A DNA stretch of 64,000 nt from Bathynomus jamesi (GCA_023014485.1 JAJOZX010001574.1:144501-208500), one strand, 5' to 3'; counted from the first letter of the stretch, positions 25,014-38,427 are shown. Program-made: numbers and translations. The notes: a model not told the origin generated them from the letters alone.

Positions 25014-28000
25014 GTGAAAAAAGTGTTAGCAGCTGACGAGGAAGCTTCTAAACAGTGGCTGCATCCTCCAGCGCAGGACACGTCAACGCGAAGAGGCGAC
25101 GTCAAACCAAAACATCAACGCGCTGGTGGCCAAACTTCCTCAAATCTCCGTGCAGCGGGCTGTCTACGGTTGGCCAGACTGGCAGTCGACGGCCTGTTGC
25201 GTGGCACGGTCAGAGTGCCGATCGGCTCCCGGGGCCGGACCTATTCTCAGCGTGCTATTTTTTCAATTACAGGGAGCAATTGCGTGCTCCCCGAACTACT
25301 CTTACTCTCTGGCGACATTAAGACTAATCCAGCCCCACTACAACTTACACATGTCACCATACACAAAGACATAGACACAATAGCACCATGAGACACATAC
25401 GAAGTATAATATTAACATATTACAGTACAACGTAGATGGCCTCACAAACAAAATCATGCAGCTTAGGGAATTTGTACACAAACAAAACATTCACATAGCA
25501 CTTATACAAGAAACAAAACTAAAACGCACACACAAAACACCCACCATCCCTGACTTCACGGCGATCCGTCAAGATCGTACTGGGGTACGGGGGTGGACTC
25601 ATCACTTACATACGTAAAAGCATTAGCTACACTGATGCTACCCAAAACATTACAAACACAATCCAAGCAGATAACACGATAGAAATACAGGCAGTTAACA
25701 TTAAAACACGCGCAAAACACAACACCACACTAATCAACATTTACATCCCACCAGATAGTTCACCTCAGGTGCCAGCCAATTACAATCCACAGTTACACAA
25801 TCTTGCCTCTCTCACTAATGTCATCTTAGGAGGAGACTTCAACGCAAAGACACTAGTTGGTACCTGCACAACCAAAACAACACCAGAGGCGCCAACATAG
25901 CCACACAACTAAACAGCCTCTTCATTCTTAACAATACAGAAGAACATACACACATACCACATCAAGCAGGATACTCAAACTCCTCCCCAGACATAACGTT
26001 CTGTTCCCCCTCACTAGCAACACATACACAATGGAGAACAGAAAAACAACTGTCATCAGACCACCTGCCCATCATCATTACAACACATTCTACACTCTGC
26101 CCCAACAGCCTTAGGCACACTTACAGAAATTACAAGAAAGCTGATTGGGAACAGTTCAAAATACAGACTGAGGAACAATTCACCACATTAAACAGCACAC
26201 CCATCATAAACATCAATACAACACTCAAGACATTTAATCAGATTATCAATAATGCAAACAAATACATACCCAATGGCAACATTAGGAAATACAACCCAAA
26301 TTACACTAGAGAAATAGCCCACCTCATAAGGCAACGTAGCAACCTCAAATATAACACACAAACACCACACACAGAAGCCATAAAACAGCAGATACAACAG
26401 CTCAACACAGAAATAAACAACGAACTCAAAGAAAAACAAACAGAAACATTCAGGGAATTCATAACAACACTAAACCACTCCACAGATACATCCAGGCTAT
26501 TCAAGACTATAAACAGCATTACCCACTCTAACAGCGGCATTGACACCTCACACGCGGCTATCTTTCGCAGTCAAAATAATATCCCAACATACACACAACA
26601 AGCTAACATTCTAGTTAATCACTACGCAAAGATAAGTCACTTAAACAGAGACAACAACCAGAAACACGCAGACAGACAAACAGCCAGACACAAGAAAACC
26701 TACAGACTCAACACGACCATTACACCCTTCAATACAGACCAGACCACCAAGATCATCAAAAACATTAAGAATTCGAAGGCTGCTGGACCAGACAACATAT
26801 CTAACATACACCTTAAACACTTGGGCCCACAAGGAATACTAGCTCTCACAAATATCAGCACATATTCATACAAACACTGTATTATTCCTGACATATGGAA
26901 ACAAGGTAAAATTATTCCACTACTCAAACCAAACAAAAATCCAACAGAACCAGCTTCCTATAGAACATTACTTTACTATGCTCACCTACCAAAGTAACAG
27001 AAAGACTAATCTTACAAATCACCAACCCACACATTCCACTATCGCCTACTCAACATGGATTCAGACCTCACCAATCAACCACGACATTACTCACTAACCT
27101 CACGCAGCACATCATGGATGGCATCAACTCCAGACGACCAGCTCAACGTACACTATTAGCAACAATAGACATTAGTAAAGCATTTGATGCTATCCCACGC
27201 TTCCCTCTCATAAACAAAATACTCAACACAAACATGCACAATAACACCAAAAGGTGGCTGAGCAACTATCTCTCAGGAAGATACATGTCACATTTAATGG
27301 CAAGTCATCCAAAAACAAGCTTTTTCCGAACGGGGTCCCTCAAGGCTCTGTTCTCTCACCAACACTCTTCAACTTATACATGCATGACATTCCAACACCC
27401 ATAGATAACAAGCTTACCTTATCATCATATGCAGATGATATCACTCTAACATCCACCCACAACAACATCGACACCGCTACAAATAACCTACAAACATACA
27501 TAAACAGTATACAAGACTGGCTCACACACAATAGACTCAAAGTAGCGCCCACAAATCAACCATCACCTTGCTTACAAGCAACACAAAAGAACACCAGGTA
27601 ATTCCACAACTTACACTAAACATCAACATTCCACACACTCACAGAACCAAAATACTTGGTGTCACATACAACACATCATTATCTTTTGCAAACCACATTC
27701 AGGACATTAAAACCAAATGTACGTCAAGACTTAACACGCTTAGGGTACTAACAGGCACAAACTTTGGACACCAGCAGGAAACAACATCACTCATATACAA
27801 ACAATATATTCGCTCAGTTATGGACTTTGCTAGCCCATGCTGGGCACCCATTATCTCAAACACACACATAAACACCTTACAAACAATACAAAACAACGCA
27901 CTTCGTATCATTACAGGATGCACTCAAACAACACCAATAGAACACCTGCACACAGAAACAAAAATACTAAAAGTTAGGGAACATTTAGACATGAGGGGAA

Positions 28001-28565
28001 CACAATTCATGGCAGCAGCGACAACTAACCCACAACACCTTTGCCACTACATGTACAATCATGCACCAACACTTCGCACCATTAAGGTAACACCAGAGAG
28101 ACATTATAACCAAATACTCCATTCCATACCACGCCCCAGACACAGACATCACACAGTACAGAAAACACATACACACACACCTAACCCACAAAGCACTGAC
28201 AAGACTCGGTCCGAATGCGGTCCTAGGTGCGAAGCCGCCACCCATTAACAGGTCAGAGATCAGCCTAAGCAGATCGGATCGAGTTAACTTAGCACGATTC
28301 CGATGTGGACATCACCCCAACTTACGGACATATAAACACAGACTAGACAACTCCATAGACGACACCTGCCACCTGTGCCAGGACACACCACAAACAATTG
28401 AACACATTATGACAGACTGTACCGCTCTAGCACAACAACGAACACAACACAACATCACTAGTGCTCTGAACCTCTGGTCCACTCCGGAGAGGGCGATCGG
28501 TTACCTGCGTGCCGCCGGCTTGCTCGATCAGGGTGGGCTGATCGGCTAAACAACAACAACAACAA
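25014..28565 (+). mobile_element. LINE with zinc-knuckle C-terminus, many frameshifts
   Basis: Plus strand. A GC-richer 5' end encodes LLLLSGDIKTNPAP near 25,300, a motif common just upstream of the endonuclease. Endonuclease pieces follow (HIALIQETKLKR near 25,490; LSSDHLPIIITTHS near 26,050). The RT is spread over frames: IKNSKAAGPDNISNIHLKHL near 26,770, LATIDISKAFDAIP near 27,160, GVPQGSVLSPTLFNLYMHD near 27,330 and the catalytic YADD near 27,430. The post-RT region is open at 27,568-28,248. A CCHC-like TCHLCQDTPQTIEHIMTDC lies near 28,370. It ends in an (AAC)n tail (28,548-28,563). A 3' fragment of the same family lies at 45,680-45,990. Confidence 0.85.
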
Positions 28566-29739
28566 CTACCAAAGATATCGTGCCCATAGGCCAGGATATT
28601 TTTGCTACCTGCACAAAGGGCGGGTTCTCTGCAGGTAATAATTAAAATATTCCTTTTTTATAATATATTTTCTGTTATAAATGTAATATTTTGTTTTAAT
28701 ATTATGTAAATGAATCGTATTCATGATTTATTCTAAGTTTTATTTATTCTTTCATTTTATTGACTTTAATATGTAATTATTGATTGTTTAAGTAATTAAC
28801 TCTATTCATACTTAATTTCACTTCGTCAATTTATCTTATTTTAATATTTTGTTAAATTTACATTTAATTCCAATATTAATCTTTTTAACTAAACACTTTA
28901 GATTAACGCACGTATAAATTATTTATTATTATCTATTGATCACTTACATTACTTGATCAATTAATAATTTTATTGAAACAATATATTTACCTTCGTATCT
29001 CATCTTATTAATTTATATATGAATTTTTTTATTTATTTATCCACCCATTTATCTCTTTATCTATCTACTGTCTATTGTCTCTTTATCTATTTATTTAATA
29101 AATTATTTATATTCGAATGTCCAAGATTTTAAAATTATTTTTAATTATTTTGTAAATGAAGCAGAAGTCACCAACATTGTGAGGTGTCACCATTCTAACT
29201 TATAATTTCCGGAGCAGCCTTGATGCCGCTGTATCCACAATTCTTACTAAAACCCACCTATTATAATTCAGTGAATTTAATGCATTCTCTCTTTGTATAT
29301 AAATAATTAATAACTTAGTCAATGGTAAATTAATGAATGATAAATAATATATTAGAAACTCAAATCTCCCCCTTATTAACTCTCTTTATTATTATGTTAA
29401 TAATTAAAAATATTTTATACTAATTTTTTTACCACAATATATAATAATAATTATTATTATTATTATTATTATTATTGTTATTATTATTAGAGTATATATA
29501 AGTTAATATAATTTTATATTTTATGCATTCAAATTCCTTTAATCTGTCTAATTGGTGACGGAAATTCCATTTAAAAGTAGACTTTTCACAAATAAATTGT
29601 CAGTTAATTGTTAACTAAAATCCTTCGAGATATACATTTGACTGCTCAGAAATGGGGTCAAAACCCTATTCTATTTTCAACTCAAAATTTTAAATAATCT
29701 AATTTAAAAATATTTCTCATTCCTGTATTTAACGGTCAC

Positions 29740-29841
29740 AATGGCATCAGTAATCCTGATCTTCAGGTCCGAAATATCGGCATCTTTCATCATGTCAGGA
29801 AAAACTCTGAGATGTTCTTTCAAATGCAGCGAATAGAATCA
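29740..29841 (-). pseudogene. Third exon of the duplicated gene, left-arm copy
   Basis: Minus strand, after a TTTTTACAG acceptor. It matches the open exon at 63,160-63,263 but is 2 bp shorter (CTCAGAG against CTCACAGAG), which shifts the frame. Residues corresponding to KIRITDAI can still be read in another frame. Together with 30,335-30,443 and 33,193-33,288 it forms the 5' part of a secreted-protein gene. Confidence 0.65.
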
Positions 29842-30334
29842 CTGTAAAAACTTAATTAATATTTTAAAAGGGTGTGAATTGTAAATATAATTTATCAACA
29901 CCCTGTATTCTACATTCCTTTCTTTACAGGATACTCGGTTATTCTCTAATATTATTTTTAAAATCTAAGTTTCATAATGTACTTAAAGAATTTAATGGAA
30001 AAACATTTTCTCTTTATATTTTGTCATTGTGGAAATTAAGAAAAAATCTATCTTTTAAAAGTCAATTAAGTTTATTCACTTTTGTCTTTAAATCCGCTTT
30101 TAAGATGTTAAAAAGTTAAAAGTTTAATTTAGGTGACTTTCTCCAAAATATTAACAACAGTTTGTGGTTAAAATTAAGTGTAATTTTCACCATAAACTCT
30201 AAATTAATATCAGAAGTTGACGAATAAAATTTTTTGACCTTAAATACTTTGAAGAAAGTGAAATTAATTTATTGTAAATATTGTGAGTTTAAGGTTTGGT
30301 GGAAACAAATCGTTGGTCATAATGTCATTTTCAC

Positions 30335-30443
30335 CTTTTTTGAGATTTTGGTGACCCGCTTCGAGATTCCTCTCCAGGAACGTGTCCAAACGACCAGAAA
30401 TCTTGCGAAGAAGTTTAAAATCTTCTTCAGGAATTGAAAGAGT
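30335..30443 (-). CDS. Second exon of the duplicated gene (left arm)
   Basis: A 109-bp minus-strand exon with ATGCAG before it and GTGAAAAT after it. It encodes 36 residues starting TLSIPEEDFKLLRKISGRLD, predicted helical and coiled-coil-like. It follows the signal-peptide exon in phase 0 and ends in phase 1, matching the start of the third exon in the right arm. The copy at 62,162-62,270 has the same length and limits. A helical region after the signal peptide is also seen in many FReD proteins, so this may be the front of a FReD paralogue. Confidence 0.65.
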
Positions 30444-33192
30444 CTGCATGTAAGGAGGAAACACAAGTCAATCAGAGAAGATGCACTCTAAATGGGATTA
30501 GTATATGTGAAACTTCAACTTGACGTTTCACTTTTTTTATTTGTATTTATAGGCTATCTGGTAAAGAGGATAAAATTATTATATTTGTGCATTTATTCTA
30601 TAAAGGATTAGGATTTGTAAGTTTGTTCCACGTATTTATTAACTTCCCTTATTAGGATAGGTCTAAGATTAAAAAGTATAACCTGTGGCCCAGAGCTGAG
30701 CCTTAGACCTCGGACTCTTCATATACAGTAAGCTAACTCTAAGTTAAATCTCTAAGTTTGACAACCTGTAATTGAGAAAAGACACTGATAAATTAGGAAC
30801 TGTTGAGGCTAGACCAACCAAAGTAATTACATAAATTTAAAGTAAAACTTATGACAGAGCTTAGCTGAATCAGATATGTATTCACTTCAAAACATAGAGT
30901 TAGAGTTGGACTAATTCAGGAATTTCAAATGATAAATGGTTTTTATGATGTGAATTATGTAGGATGTTATTTGATAAGGATACAAAGTCAATTACAAGAA
31001 ATAATGGATATATACTGAAAGTTAAACGTTTGGAGAGAGTAATGTTGTGAAGCACTTCTTTATTGTGAAGCACTTCTTCATATCAATTTAAATTTGAAGT
31101 AAAACTTAAACTATCTCAGCTTTCATACATTAGAGAGTTTAGTGTTAGAAAATTGATTAGATATTTCATTAAACATTTCACATTAGTCTTTGAATGGATG
31201 AAGGAAGAAATGATTCTTTAACATAAAATAAGTAATTCTCAGTTGGACTATTTATTTTATTTAATTTGTCTTTTAAACTTTTGGCTTTAGTGGAATCTCA
31301 GGTTAATTAAAGATAAAACATCAGTTAAAAGGTAGTTTTGATTAATACTATATAAATCGTGAATAAGAAATATTAATTAATTTAAAATATATAAACGAAG
31401 GAACAGGTGAAAATTGGATAATGAATTTAAATCACGGTGATGTCATTAAAGTCATTTTGAAAATATCTATTTTTATTTAGTTTTATTTATAAATTTATTT
31501 ATAAAATAAAAATTACAATATTTCTCTTGTTACAATAATACTTTAGTACAAATAATATAATAATACTATCAATTGGACTATTTATTTTATATAATTTTCT
31601 CCTTAATCTTTCGGCTTTACTGAGTTCTAAAATTAGTGAGAGATAAATTGCATTATATATAAGTCACCCTTAAATTATGATTAATGTACAAAGAAACTAA
31701 TAGTAGAAATACAGTAGAAATCAATCTTAAGTTATTGCTATAGATATGAAACCTATAAAAACAAGTCATTATTGTAGAAATGATACTAATACAATACAAA
31801 GAAATTAATGTTACACACGAGACATGAATAAGCAACACAGAAATGTACATTTAATTATTATCGATCTCTATCAGTATTCCATTATTAACTGAGATTTCAA
31901 CTTGTTTTTAAACGAAATATTTTTTATATCAGCACTCAAATCATCCCATATTTTAAGTCCATCGAAAATGGATAATTTCTGAAGATGAACACAATCTAAA
32001 TTGAGGAATAACGTGTTTTCATCTATTTCTAGTCTGATATGAGTGAATTTCTTGATGAGTTACAAAATAATATTTATTTATCCAATGTAAGTTAATGATT
32101 TTGTTCTTATATTTGTAAATGAAAATAAAATGTGCCACTTTCATTACATCTTTGATCTTTAATAGTTTTACATCTTTTAAGAATGCACTTCAATGATCAT
32201 AGAAATCACAATATATATTATATATTTTATCCTATTTTTAACTAATTTGGGAGCACCTTAAACACTAATGCCTAAAGGCCAAATTAAATAAAATAAAAAG
32301 TCCTGTGAACAATTGTTCATTATATTATTTTTCAATGAAAAGCTAAATTGCTCCAAACAGACCAACGTTTCTTCAAAATTATTCGTTCCTGTTTCTGAAC
32401 TGATTATGAAACGATCTTAGAAGCCGTTGGAAAATATTTCCTTTCAGAATCGATTTTGAATCAATTATATTCACTTTCAAAATATAAATTATTCCAAATT
32501 TGTTAACATTTGAAAAATGGACAATTCATTTTATTTTAATCCTTTCAAATAGAACAAATTTAAAAAGGTGTTTTTTGAACAACTTTACAGTTTAACATGA
32601 CACAAATTGTAGTATTTTAATATTTATTTTTTAAATTAAGATTTTGAAGTTTGAAAAAAATAAAAGTTGATTAATAAAATAATAAAAGTAAGTAGACTGC
32701 ATCCACATACCCACATACCCACACAGGACCTACAAATCAAACTTAACGCTCTATTTTCGCCACCGTTTGTTCAGTGTCGATAAAAATAATAATAATAATG
32801 GTAGTACTAATAATAATAATAATAGTAAAAAATGGCGCACTAATGACTATATTATCATCTTATATTTAACACAATATTGTAAGATTAATATTCACTATTG
32901 AAAAACTTAAATATATTAAATAGTTTTTATTAAAAATATTTCTTTCGTTATTTTCATTAAAATCTGTTTCTTCATTTCGTGATTGTTTGTTATTGTCTAC
33001 CTATCTATTTATATATCTGTATGTCTATCTGTTTGTGTGTCTATTCCTAAAATATTATCGCGTAAACAAAGTGTTGAGAACAAAAAATATTTATACTTTC
33101 TTATTTCAACAACAATACATTTACCTATTTTATCGTTAATAAAAACTAATCTCATGGTTATGGTTTTTATGGTAGATAGGAAATGTACTTAC

Positions 33193-33288
33193 CACGCAAC
33201 TGTTGATGGTTTCCTTCGAGTCAAACAATACACCACCTTTCACCCCAAAACAAAATGAGGCCAAAATTAAAATTAATTTCACAATCAT
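33193..33288 (-). CDS. Signal-peptide first exon (left arm)
   Basis: The minus-strand ATG at 33,288 opens 32 codons ending at a GTG|GTAAGT donor. The product starts MIVKLILILASFCFG, a basic-then-hydrophobic signal peptide, followed by VKGGVLFDSKETINSCV. It is in phase 0 with the exon at 30,335-30,443. The right-arm copy is broken by a stop and a hAT element. The gene's 3' part is not recognisable downstream of 29,740; the FReD exons at 18,640 and below require a phase 1 junction and so are probably another gene copy. Confidence 0.65.
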
Positions 33289-33799
33289 TTTCACTTTTTT
33301 AATCACGAAAACGTTTATTTTAAAGTATTTTAAAAAACAATAACTTTTATAAAGAAAATAGAAGAAAGAAGGTGATGCAGAGCAGTACTTAGGAACAAAA
33401 GTGTCAGAGTTTGTGAAGTCGAGGCTTTATTATACCAACAAAATGGAATTTGCACCCATGAAGTGAACGCAGTTATCTCTCTTAATTCGTGTAAATACTC
33501 GGTGCTAAAGAACATCAGGAAACGCCTTTCTGAACTTCCTCGAAATGTGCGCAACGACCTTAAAACTTTAGTATTGAGGGAAGCTTTTTTATGATAAAAG
33601 TTAAAAGTTTACTTCCTATTTGGCAACGCCTTTCCTGTTTCGTTTATTCTTTCGGATAGAATTAGGTAAAATATTATTTAAAAATTAGAAATGATTATAT
33701 TGGTAATTCTGTATGTATAGAAACCCATTAAATATTTACTTTATTAAAAGGCATTTATGATTAAAATTAAATTGTTGCAATTGAACATAATTATATTTA

Positions 33800-34300
33800 T
33801 GAAATAAATTATGGCATGTTTGGAACCGATTTCGAGTTTATAAGACCTTCATCCTGGGTATTATTACGTTTCATTTGCGAAATTAAGCGACGATGGGTCT
33901 GTTCAGAAGTTATATTGGTGACCATCATCTCCGTTCATAGTAAAAAGAGAACCGTGGCTCGGATCTCACGTAAAGCTGTAAGTCTCCTCCGTCACATGGC
34001 CTTTCCCTTTTCGACGGAGGTCAAACGACAAGAAACACATTCATTTTTATTTAAAGACTCCCTCAAGAATTATTTAAGGATTATTTTTTTTAAAGACTTC
34101 CTCAAGTTCACTCAAAAGCCATACTAGTATACACTTAAGTCACTCTTATGTGGGTTAATCAATTTTTAATGCGGTTCATTACTCGTTCTTTTGATCAGAA
34201 GATACCAATGGGTATTGCACTTCATATTACCTTCTATTCACTGCATAGAAAATTTATTCAAATTTGGATACAAAACATTGAACATTCCCGTTATAAGATT
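33800..34300. repeat. Conserved upstream segment of the duplicated gene
   Basis: About 500 bp upstream of the signal-peptide exon is kept in three places: here, inverted at 56,180-56,650, and in two pieces around the hAT element (about 10,600-10,770 and 12,800-13,030). An open frame at 33,816-34,127 is not preserved in the other copies, so I do not call it a gene. Confidence 0.6.
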
Positions 34301-35239
34301 ACTTATAAATCTGCGTGTCAGGGATAAAAGTGCACGTCTATGTGTATATCTATGACAACTTGGTCCTTTTTAACCCTGACATGCAGAAATGGCCCTATAT
34401 AAACAATGCTTGCACACCTGTAAACAAATTACACTTCCAGTCACCAACCCAAAAGATCAAAACTCTAGAAACACCTTTTGAGATCCAGAATTCTGTAAAA
34501 CTGTAAAAAAATAGAACGTTTATACTTTGCGAAATAAAATTTACTGCAGTTTTTTAGTTTGATTTTTTTTGTCTCTAATACTGATATTATTCCAAGATGG
34601 TTAAATGTTTAAATGTGGGGCGAGTGGGGATTAATGTTTGGCTCACTTATTGCAGACTGGCACCGATGAGGGAATTCACAGAAAGTCATTAATTATACTT
34701 TTATTCTTATAGATTCAAGAATGGGATAATTATTCTTAGTTAATTATTAAATATTAAGTAATTGATAGTTAGATAATGATGCTTGTCATTATTATATAAC
34801 CCGGCCTTTCTCTTTCCGAACCTTTCCAGCCTGTTCTTCCACCAGCAACCTCCTCCAGCCCTTTCGCACACTCAACTTATATAACCCATCCTTTGGGGAT
34901 GTCCAGATGGGATATGGGGAAAGATAGCGTTCTGTAGACCTACCCGAAGGAATGCAAAAAAGTAAAGTGGGTACATTAGGACGGAGTTTGAGGCCTACTT
35001 TATAATGCATATATTTATATACATATCATTTTATAACAGCACTTTTGCAGTAAAAATAGTTACACATTTTTTGTTGTTTTTGCTGCACTTGTATGGGAAA
35101 ATAGGTCTGAAGCTGTTAATCTCTTCATTTACTGGACCACACACGATTGAAGATTAGTGGCCTTGAGTGGGAGTATATATCGACTATTTTTTAATGCTTA
35201 TTAAAAATAAAGAATAACGGGAATACTATTTATATACGC

Positions 35240-35532
35240 AGTGTATATATATATTACCTTGTTTAACCTTGGTTTTGCTTCCGCCCGAATTTTTCATTTT
35301 GAAAGAAGGTCAAGCTTGTCACTCCACCTTAGACCTATAGTTTAACGCGTGGAATTCGAACCACGCCGAATCACGGGTGATCAGAACTTGCACAGTCCTC
35401 GCTCGGACTCGATCTCACGACCTCCCGATCAGCAATCCACTATCTTAACCACTTGGATACCTAGCGAGGGTACCCATTTATCTACCAACAATTTCTATTG
35501 TGGGAAGGATGAACAAATGCTAACCACAACAC

Positions 35533-35585
<53 letters not shown>

Positions 35586-35595
35586 ATATATATAC
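35240..35595 (-). mobile_element. tRNA-derived SINE with TA microsatellite
   Basis: Absent from the right arm near 55,310-55,330. On the minus strand the head reads as a tRNA-like pol III promoter. A-box-like sequence AAGTGGTTAAGATAG lies around 35,441-35,455, and B-box-like GAGATCGAGTCC at 35,405-35,416. A body runs down to about 35,265. TA repeats bound it (35,540-35,594 and near 35,245). The spacing of the boxes (about 30-40 bp) suits a SINE head; the sequence does not fold to a full tRNA by eye. Confidence 0.7.
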
Positions 35596-36398
35596 ACGAG
35601 CATTTTTTTTTCCGTAGTGTGCAAATTAATAGCAAAATTCCACGAAATAATTTTGACTGACTTATGATTGAATGTTTTTGAGAAATTATCATTTCTCATT
35701 CACTTTCTTGTGTTTTGGGTGAGAGGACAATTCACTGTACACAGAATGGCTAGACGAATATTGCAATAGTTACAAACATGAACGTAATCACATGTAAGGG
35801 CATTTATGTGACGACATTGACTGAGATGTTGATAGGGCATAGGTAGGTCAAGAATAAGTGAATGAAATTAATTAATTTAAATGATTCCAAAGAAAAGAGG
35901 TCAACAAAATTTGAAGGTTATTCAATAATTAATAACCACAAGAAAATACTAACATAACATTATTCAATTCAGGCAAAAACATTAATACATGAATGAACAT
36001 GGCGAATAGGGCATATCATACTTTTCCAAGTCCGAATTTCACTCTGGCTAATATATATTTTTATGTAAAATTTAATTCTAAGAGGGGTTTCTTTTCTGCA
36101 ACTTTTCCCAAAAATCGCGTTATCATGTTCAAAATTGCAGTTTTCTATTCTACGTTGAAATATCGAATATTCAATTGAACACAACCTCATATTTTTAACC
36201 CTTTGTCGTAATTTGTTGCCATTTAGACACATTAACTTTGCTTAACTCTTACAAAGGTTTAATACATACATACACAAGAAAAAAAATCTACTCCATTTGA
36301 ATCTTTGTAACCATTTGGACGCAGAAGGCGAAGTTCAACATTCTCTCAATAGATGGCTCTGAGCAATTATGCCAGTTATAATTGTGAAGTAGAAGTGA

Positions 36399-37890
36399 GT
36401 GGACGCCATTTTTTTCGGTAAGGCCGGTCATCTTTCCAAAGACAAGGCTTATTTGGCCATAGATAGCATGAAAGTCTGGAGGGCCAAGGAGGAAGCCCTC
36501 ACGCAGAGGTCAGAGGAGGAGAAGATCTCTGGGATATTCTTTGATGGCAAGCAGGTTAGGAACACAAAGGTATTGAAATATGACGAAGTGACAGGGAGAT
36601 TTCATCCTGGCAAAGTGATCGAGGAGCATTACACTATCACGTGAGAGCCTCAAGGAAAGTACCTCTTCCATTTCACTCCCGAGGAACCTGAGGAAGGAGA
36701 AAAGCCTCCTCATAAGATCGTTCAGGGCCTGCATGAGTGGCTTCTGGATCACGGAGCTGACGAGAGCCTTGTAATGATTGGAGGAGACTACCAACACCAA
36801 CACGGGGTGGTCTGGAGGCGCCATAGCCCTATTAGAGAAGATGCTGGGTCGCAAGTGCCACTAGATGATCTGTCAGCTCCATGTGAACGAGCTCCCCCTG
36901 AGGCACTTAATCATCAAGCTGGATGGCCCTGTAACTCCCAGGTCAGGCTTCAGTGGGCCTATTGGAAAACTTCTTGAGAAAGTGAATGAACTTGAGGTCA
37001 ACTTCAACTTCAAACCAGTGGAAGGAACTGAAGATATCACGGAGCTGCCAGTTGAGATAGTCAAATCTCTCTCCACAGACCAGCACAACTGCTATCTTCT
37101 GATCAAAGCCATCAAGTCTGGAAGTCTCAGTCCACAGTTGGCTGGTCTCAAGTGCGGACCTCTGAACCAATCCAGGTGGCTCACTACTGCACAGGCCATC
37201 TTGCTGTTGTGGATGAGGGAGCACGGACTGAAGGGGGATGTGTTGAGGAGGCTCGAGGTCCTCGTGAAGTTGTGCCTTAACTTCTACTTCAAAATGTACT
37301 ACGACATCAAAGTGAAGCACCACCTCAAATTTGGTCCTGCACACGTTTTTTCAAGCCTGAGGCTGCTGAGGAACCAGACTACCGAGGTCAGGAACATCAT
37401 CTCTGCTGCAGTTATAAGAGGAGCTTACCACGCACATCCTGAGAACATCCTGGCTTCATTCCTGTGCAGTGAGGATCAGCATCAGAGAGCTTTTGCTGTG
37501 AGCCAGATAGTGAAGATCAGAGAAGGAAGAGACTTTGGTGATACGACAGTGAGGCCCCATAAAGTTCCAAACGTTAATCTGCAAGCCACTTCACCTGAGG
37601 ATCTCATCAACTGGGAATCAGAGAATATTTACGAGCCTATTTTCACCTGCAAGATGACCTTCACTGAGCTCGAAGATCTCAGGAAAAGTCCACTCAAAGT
37701 GGACGCTTTCTCTGTTCATACTCAGTCCTGCGAGAGAGCTGTACAGGAAGTCTCAACTGCTTCCCAAGCTGTGTACGGTCACGAGAGGAGAGATGGGTGG
37801 GTGAGAGGCAGGATAGACCATCGAGAAATGCTCCCAGTGTTCGGATCGAAGCAGGACATGCTTAAGAGCTTTGCAGGTTCGAGTGGCTGA
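36399..37890 (+). pseudogene. Broken copy of a widespread uncharacterised arthropod family
   Basis: About 490 codons in three pieces. The first frame (36,399-36,644, then past a TGA) holds EEKISGIFFDGKQVRNTKVL and KIVQGLHEWLLDHGADESLV. At about 36,790 the frame shifts and reads TNTNTGWSGGAIALLEKMLG. A TAG at 36,862, probably from a Trp codon, then precedes the long piece from 36,865, with ICQLHVNELPLRHLIIKLDG, NQSRWLTTAQAILLLWMREH, AYHAHPENILASFLC and VHTQSCERAVQEVSTASQA. I recall these motifs from multicopy uncharacterised arthropod proteins. The acidic FDG, GGD and the final HTQ..ER could be an RNase-H-like triad, which is an inference. The N-terminus appears shorter than in other members. 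Confidence 0.75.
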
Positions 37891-37934
37891 TGAAGAGGCT
37901 GAAGCCATCGTTAATGCTCATAAGAGCTGAAAGT

Positions 37935-37967
37935 CCTCATAAGATCATAATATAAGATCTTATGAGG
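37935..37967. repeat. Perfect 12-bp hairpin after the orphan gene
   Basis: CCTCATAAGATC and its exact complement GATCTTATGAGG are separated by 9 bp (37,947-37,955), 45 bp past the end of the broken frame. The same 12-mer also occurs inside the gene near 36,708. Confidence 0.85.
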
Positions 37968-38427
37968 CCACGCTTTTCAGGGATCCAGGAAGAACAGGCG
38001 TGTAAACCTACACGTGGAGGTGGCAAGTCTCCCGCTACTCGATCAGGATAGAGCTGGTGAGCCGCGCCTATTCTTTGAAGAAAAACTTAAAATTCTTAAG
38101 TTTTACGTGAAATCTAAACATTTTTTTAGCACCCAGAGGTGTTGAAACACGCAAGAAAGCAAGGATGAGGTCAGAAAAGCAGCTTTTAGACTAAATTATA
38201 TGCATAACAGCTGCGCTCTTTGGTTTGGGTGCCCTGAGGCTGTGTTAGGCAACCTTCAAATCAGAAAATCGCGATTTTGACCATGAAAATGAGATTTTTC
38301 AGAAAAGTTGCAAATAATAAACCCAGCTTCGAATTAATATTTACATCGGAATACATATTAGCCACTCTGTTTTTCCAAAATTTCAACCCTGAACCCAGAG
38401 TATGATATGCCCTCATGGCCAAACAAC

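Larger units (their letters stand above)
36008..38413 (+). mobile_element. 2.4-kb inverted-repeat transposon carrying an arthropod orphan gene
   Basis: The ends are AGGGCATATCATAC in both orientations. Beyond this, similarity between the ends continues imperfectly for about 160 bp: GTGGCTAATATGTATT against CTGGCTAATATATATT, then shared TGCAACTTTT and GTCAAAAT words. The flanks carry a 9-10 bp duplication with two mismatches (CATGGCGAAT at 35,998-36,007; CATGGCCAAA at 38,414-38,423). The right arm near 54,890 is an uninterrupted version of the site. The only gene-like content is the broken frame at 36,399-37,890. The duplication length recalls MULE-like elements, but the ends and gene do not look like the two MULEs in this window. 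Confidence 0.75.

Noticed and set aside
29740..33288. Joining the left-arm signal and coiled-coil exons to the FReD exons at 18,640-14,564 as one 19-kb gene
   Set aside because: The third left-arm exon is frameshifted and its possible donors are phase 0, while the exon at 18,640 needs phase 1; I could not make a continuous frame.
34792..35010. Minus-strand open frame also seen, changed, at 55,590-55,780
   Set aside because: It is a repeat shared by the two arms, but the frame and start are not kept in both, so coding is not supported.
35400..35460. A tRNA gene on the minus strand
   Set aside because: Only the promoter boxes and part of the head are recognisable, no full cloverleaf by eye, and it is part of a SINE-like insertion.
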